Under the pieces are notes generated by a model. The model was not told where the DNA came from and did no database searches. It saw only the letters and a program-made list of their open reading frames with translations. Below are positions 34,268-35,480 of a stretch of DNA of 35,480 bases, piece by piece. Numbering within the stretch: position 1 is the first letter of the stretch; every line of letters starts with the position of its first letter. The stretch covers positions 1 through 35,480 of the forward strand of contig SHBR01000015.1 of NCBI GenBank assembly GCA_004212795.1. Direction: 5' to 3'. This DNA is from Candidatus Thioglobus sp. Lineage in GTDB: Bacteria > Pseudomonadota > Gammaproteobacteria > Arenicellales > UBA868. Both the position numbers and the translations under genes were made by a program.

Positions 34268-34795
34268 CTACATTAAATATTCCCAGCGAAAGTTGTCGAG
34301 CCAGAGGAATCCATCCTCAAATATCGGCAAACCTTTCGGCAGGTATTTTGAGAGCTGCCACTCGAAGAGAAAATAGATAAATATCACCGCCCCCAAGACG
34401 GTGGTGGATGTCATCGGCCATGAATGCTTACCAATAAATCTCATGTAAAAGCCGAGAAACAACGCGATCGAGATATACGTGCCGACAATAGCAACGAGAA
34501 AAATCATTGCCGTAAGCGCAATAAAAGAGACCGCGACTAAGCCGAATCGATCAGATTCGATATACGGGGCTTCATTCCGGCTCTCGGGTGTTGTGCGACG
34601 AAACCAGCGCACCATTGTCCACACGGAGGTTAAGGCCATGCCCAAGCTTAACCAAAATGGCCAAACGCCCGAGCCGGGGCCTCGCTCTGGCACCCAACCG
34701 ATTTTCAGCCCGTCTGCATGAACTGTCCACATGAGCCCAAGCGAAAACACGAGTAGCGCAATGCTAGCGAGAAGCTCCGCCGTCCGAGTCGACAT
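34268..34795 (-). CDS. tctB: Tripartite tricarboxylate transporter small permease TctB
   Basis: This 175-residue protein with four predicted helices is the poorly conserved small membrane subunit of TTT transporters. Helix 1 is in LLASIALLVFSLGLM, followed by the periplasmic-type segment GWVPERGPGSGVWPFWLSLGMA, which is typical of TctB. The C-terminal FEWQLSKYLPKGLP segment is also characteristic. GGGGAG stands before ATG 34795. It lies between tctC and tctA, in the usual C-B-A order, but a strong terminator separates it from tctC. Confidence 0.92.
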   Translation of the reverse strand: MSTRTAELLASIALLVFSLGLMWTVHADGLKIGWVPERGPGSGVWPFWLSLGMALTSVWTMVRWFRRTTPESRNEAPYIESDRFGLVAVSFIALTAMIFLVAIVGTYISIALFLGFYMRFIGKHSWPMTSTTVLGAVIFIYFLFEWQLSKYLPKGLPIFEDGFLWLDNFRWEYLM

Positions 34796-34911
34796 ATACT
34801 CTCCCCGTTAATCCTTCCCAAAGAAAACGCTGAGTCGCTATCCGGTGGACCCTTCACAAGTCGCCCACGGGATAACGCCCAAGCCCTAATCGTTTAATTA
34901 TATCCTTTGTA

Positions 34912-34945
34912 CAAAAAAAAACCGGGCCAGCACACGCTGGCCCGG
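34912..34945 (-). terminator. Strong terminator between tctC and tctB
   Basis: On the minus strand, CCGGGCCAGC pairs perfectly with GCTGGCCCGG around a 4-base GTGT loop, followed by ten T/A pairs of T-run (34912-34921 on the plus strand as A). It lies 13 bases after the tctC stop. It would reduce permease mRNA relative to the binding protein. Confidence 0.93.
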
Positions 34946-34958
34946 CTTACAACTCACT

Positions 34959-35480
34959 TTACTCGCCAGTGATAGCAGATGCACCCACCTGCTCAATCAA
35001 CTTCTCATGCGCAACATACTGTGTTGCGTGGAACTCTCCGAGATCGGAGCCGGCAATCATGGTGTCACAGGTTAAACCATCGCTGGTACAAAAATCTTGC
35101 CACTCTTTACTATCAAAGAGCTCTTGAAAGAGATTTCTATAAAATTTGGCCGCCCCTGCTGACATTCCCGGAGGTCCGTTAACAGAACGCTGCATGTAGT
35201 ACTCGATCCCGATACCCAGTTCCTTCGCTGTTGGCACATCAGGGAAAGCGGCCATACGCTCACCTGTGAACTGAACGAGGGGTTTGGAGCTGCCGGCCTG
35301 ATAAAAAGCCATCTGCTCTGAAGGATTATTCACGGTGGAGTCAATCTGCTTACCGATCAGGTTCTTTGCCACCGTGCCGCCACCCGGAAATGGAATATAA
35401 GTCACGTTGTAACCAAACTCGGCTTCCATCATGGCAGTCAATACGCTGTCTTCCTGACCTGAACCCGTACCACCTACTTT
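34959..35480 (-). CDS. tctC: TTT solute-binding protein TctC (Bug family), N-terminus outside window
   Basis: This is the C-terminal 173 residues of a periplasmic Bug/TctC-type binding protein, which captures a carboxylate and delivers it to TctA/TctB. The diagnostic segments are KVGGTGSGQEDSVLTAMMEA at the window edge, YIPFPGGGTVAKNLIGKQID, VQFTGERMAAFPDVPTAKELG and NGPPGMSAGAAKFYRNLFQ. The frame is open to the last base, so the start and signal peptide lie beyond 35480. It is followed by a strong terminator, in keeping with high binding-protein expression. The FPDVPTAKELG segment is conserved throughout the family and says little about the ligand. Confidence 0.94.
   Translation of the reverse strand, partial: KVGGTGSGQEDSVLTAMMEAEFGYNVTYIPFPGGGTVAKNLIGKQIDSTVNNPSEQMAFYQAGSSKPLVQFTGERMAAFPDVPTAKELGIGIEYYMQRSVNGPPGMSAGAAKFYRNLFQELFDSKEWQDFCTSDGLTCDTMIAGSDLGEFHATQYVAHEKLIEQVGASAITGE

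Noticed and set aside
1-35480. CRISPR arrays, tRNA genes, insertion sequences or phage modules.
   Set aside because: I saw no regularly spaced repeats, cloverleaf-like runs, transposase or integrase reading frames in either strand.

Overview
The window reads as a stretch of chromosome from a gammaproteobacterium, probably marine or another environmental lineage with about 50% GC. The main pointers are a contiguous recC-recB-recD operon, aceK (isocitrate dehydrogenase kinase/phosphatase), small DUF3144-, DUF4864- and CPXCG-type proteins that I associate with this class, a tripartite tricarboxylate transporter, and several EamA permeases. I saw no tRNA, rRNA, CRISPR array, insertion sequence or phage gene. 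I did not settle on a genus. Family names rest on motifs and remembered family sequences, not on a search.

Layout. 1-1250 (-): the N-terminal 416 residues of a trimethylamine-dehydrogenase-type iron-sulfur flavoprotein. 1290-4107 (-): two family-2 glycosyltransferases, the first with two catalytic domains. 4230-5105 (+) is an EamA permease converging on an AllA-like ureidoglycolate lyase (5113-5793, -). 5906-14596 (-): recC, recB and recD, joined by ATGA stop/start overlaps, followed by a small membrane protein overlapping the recD stop. 14735-16981 (-): a pterin carbinolamine dehydratase, a WYL-domain regulator and a second EamA permease in tight succession. 17049-18087: a small CPXCG protein and two conserved proteins of unknown function. 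18218-20249 (+): a third EamA permease and an SDR oxidoreductase. 20252-21819: a cysteine-rich secreted protein, cytochrome c' and a di-haem cytochrome b561-type gene interrupted by an in-frame TAG. 21852-24417 (-): a subtilisin-like protease carrying an extra HExxH domain, a RidA protein and a small membrane protein, all apparently co-transcribed towards the broken cytochrome gene. 24493-27131: an ABM-domain protein, a small unknown, a cupin and an amidase. 27487-27972 (+): an exported DsrE-like protein with a strong ribosome binding site and terminator. 28058-35480 (-): aceK, then (reading upstream) a 10-formyltetrahydrofolate hydrolase-like protein, a ThDP-dependent acetolactate-synthase/oxalyl-CoA-decarboxylase-like enzyme, and tctA, tctB and tctC (tctC runs off the end).

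How they may work together. The clearest functional unit is tctC-tctB-tctA, then the ThDP enzyme, then the formyl-folate enzyme: uptake of a carboxylate, a ThDP-dependent C-C cleavage that may give a formyl product, and one-carbon disposal through folate. This is inference, because no CoA ligase or transferase is visible. Two good rho-independent terminators lie inside that unit (after tctC and before the formyl-folate gene), so its transcript is probably graded. The most unusual single protein is the S8/HExxH double protease, and the most decisive sequence-level observation is the nonsense codon in the cytochrome b gene downstream of it.
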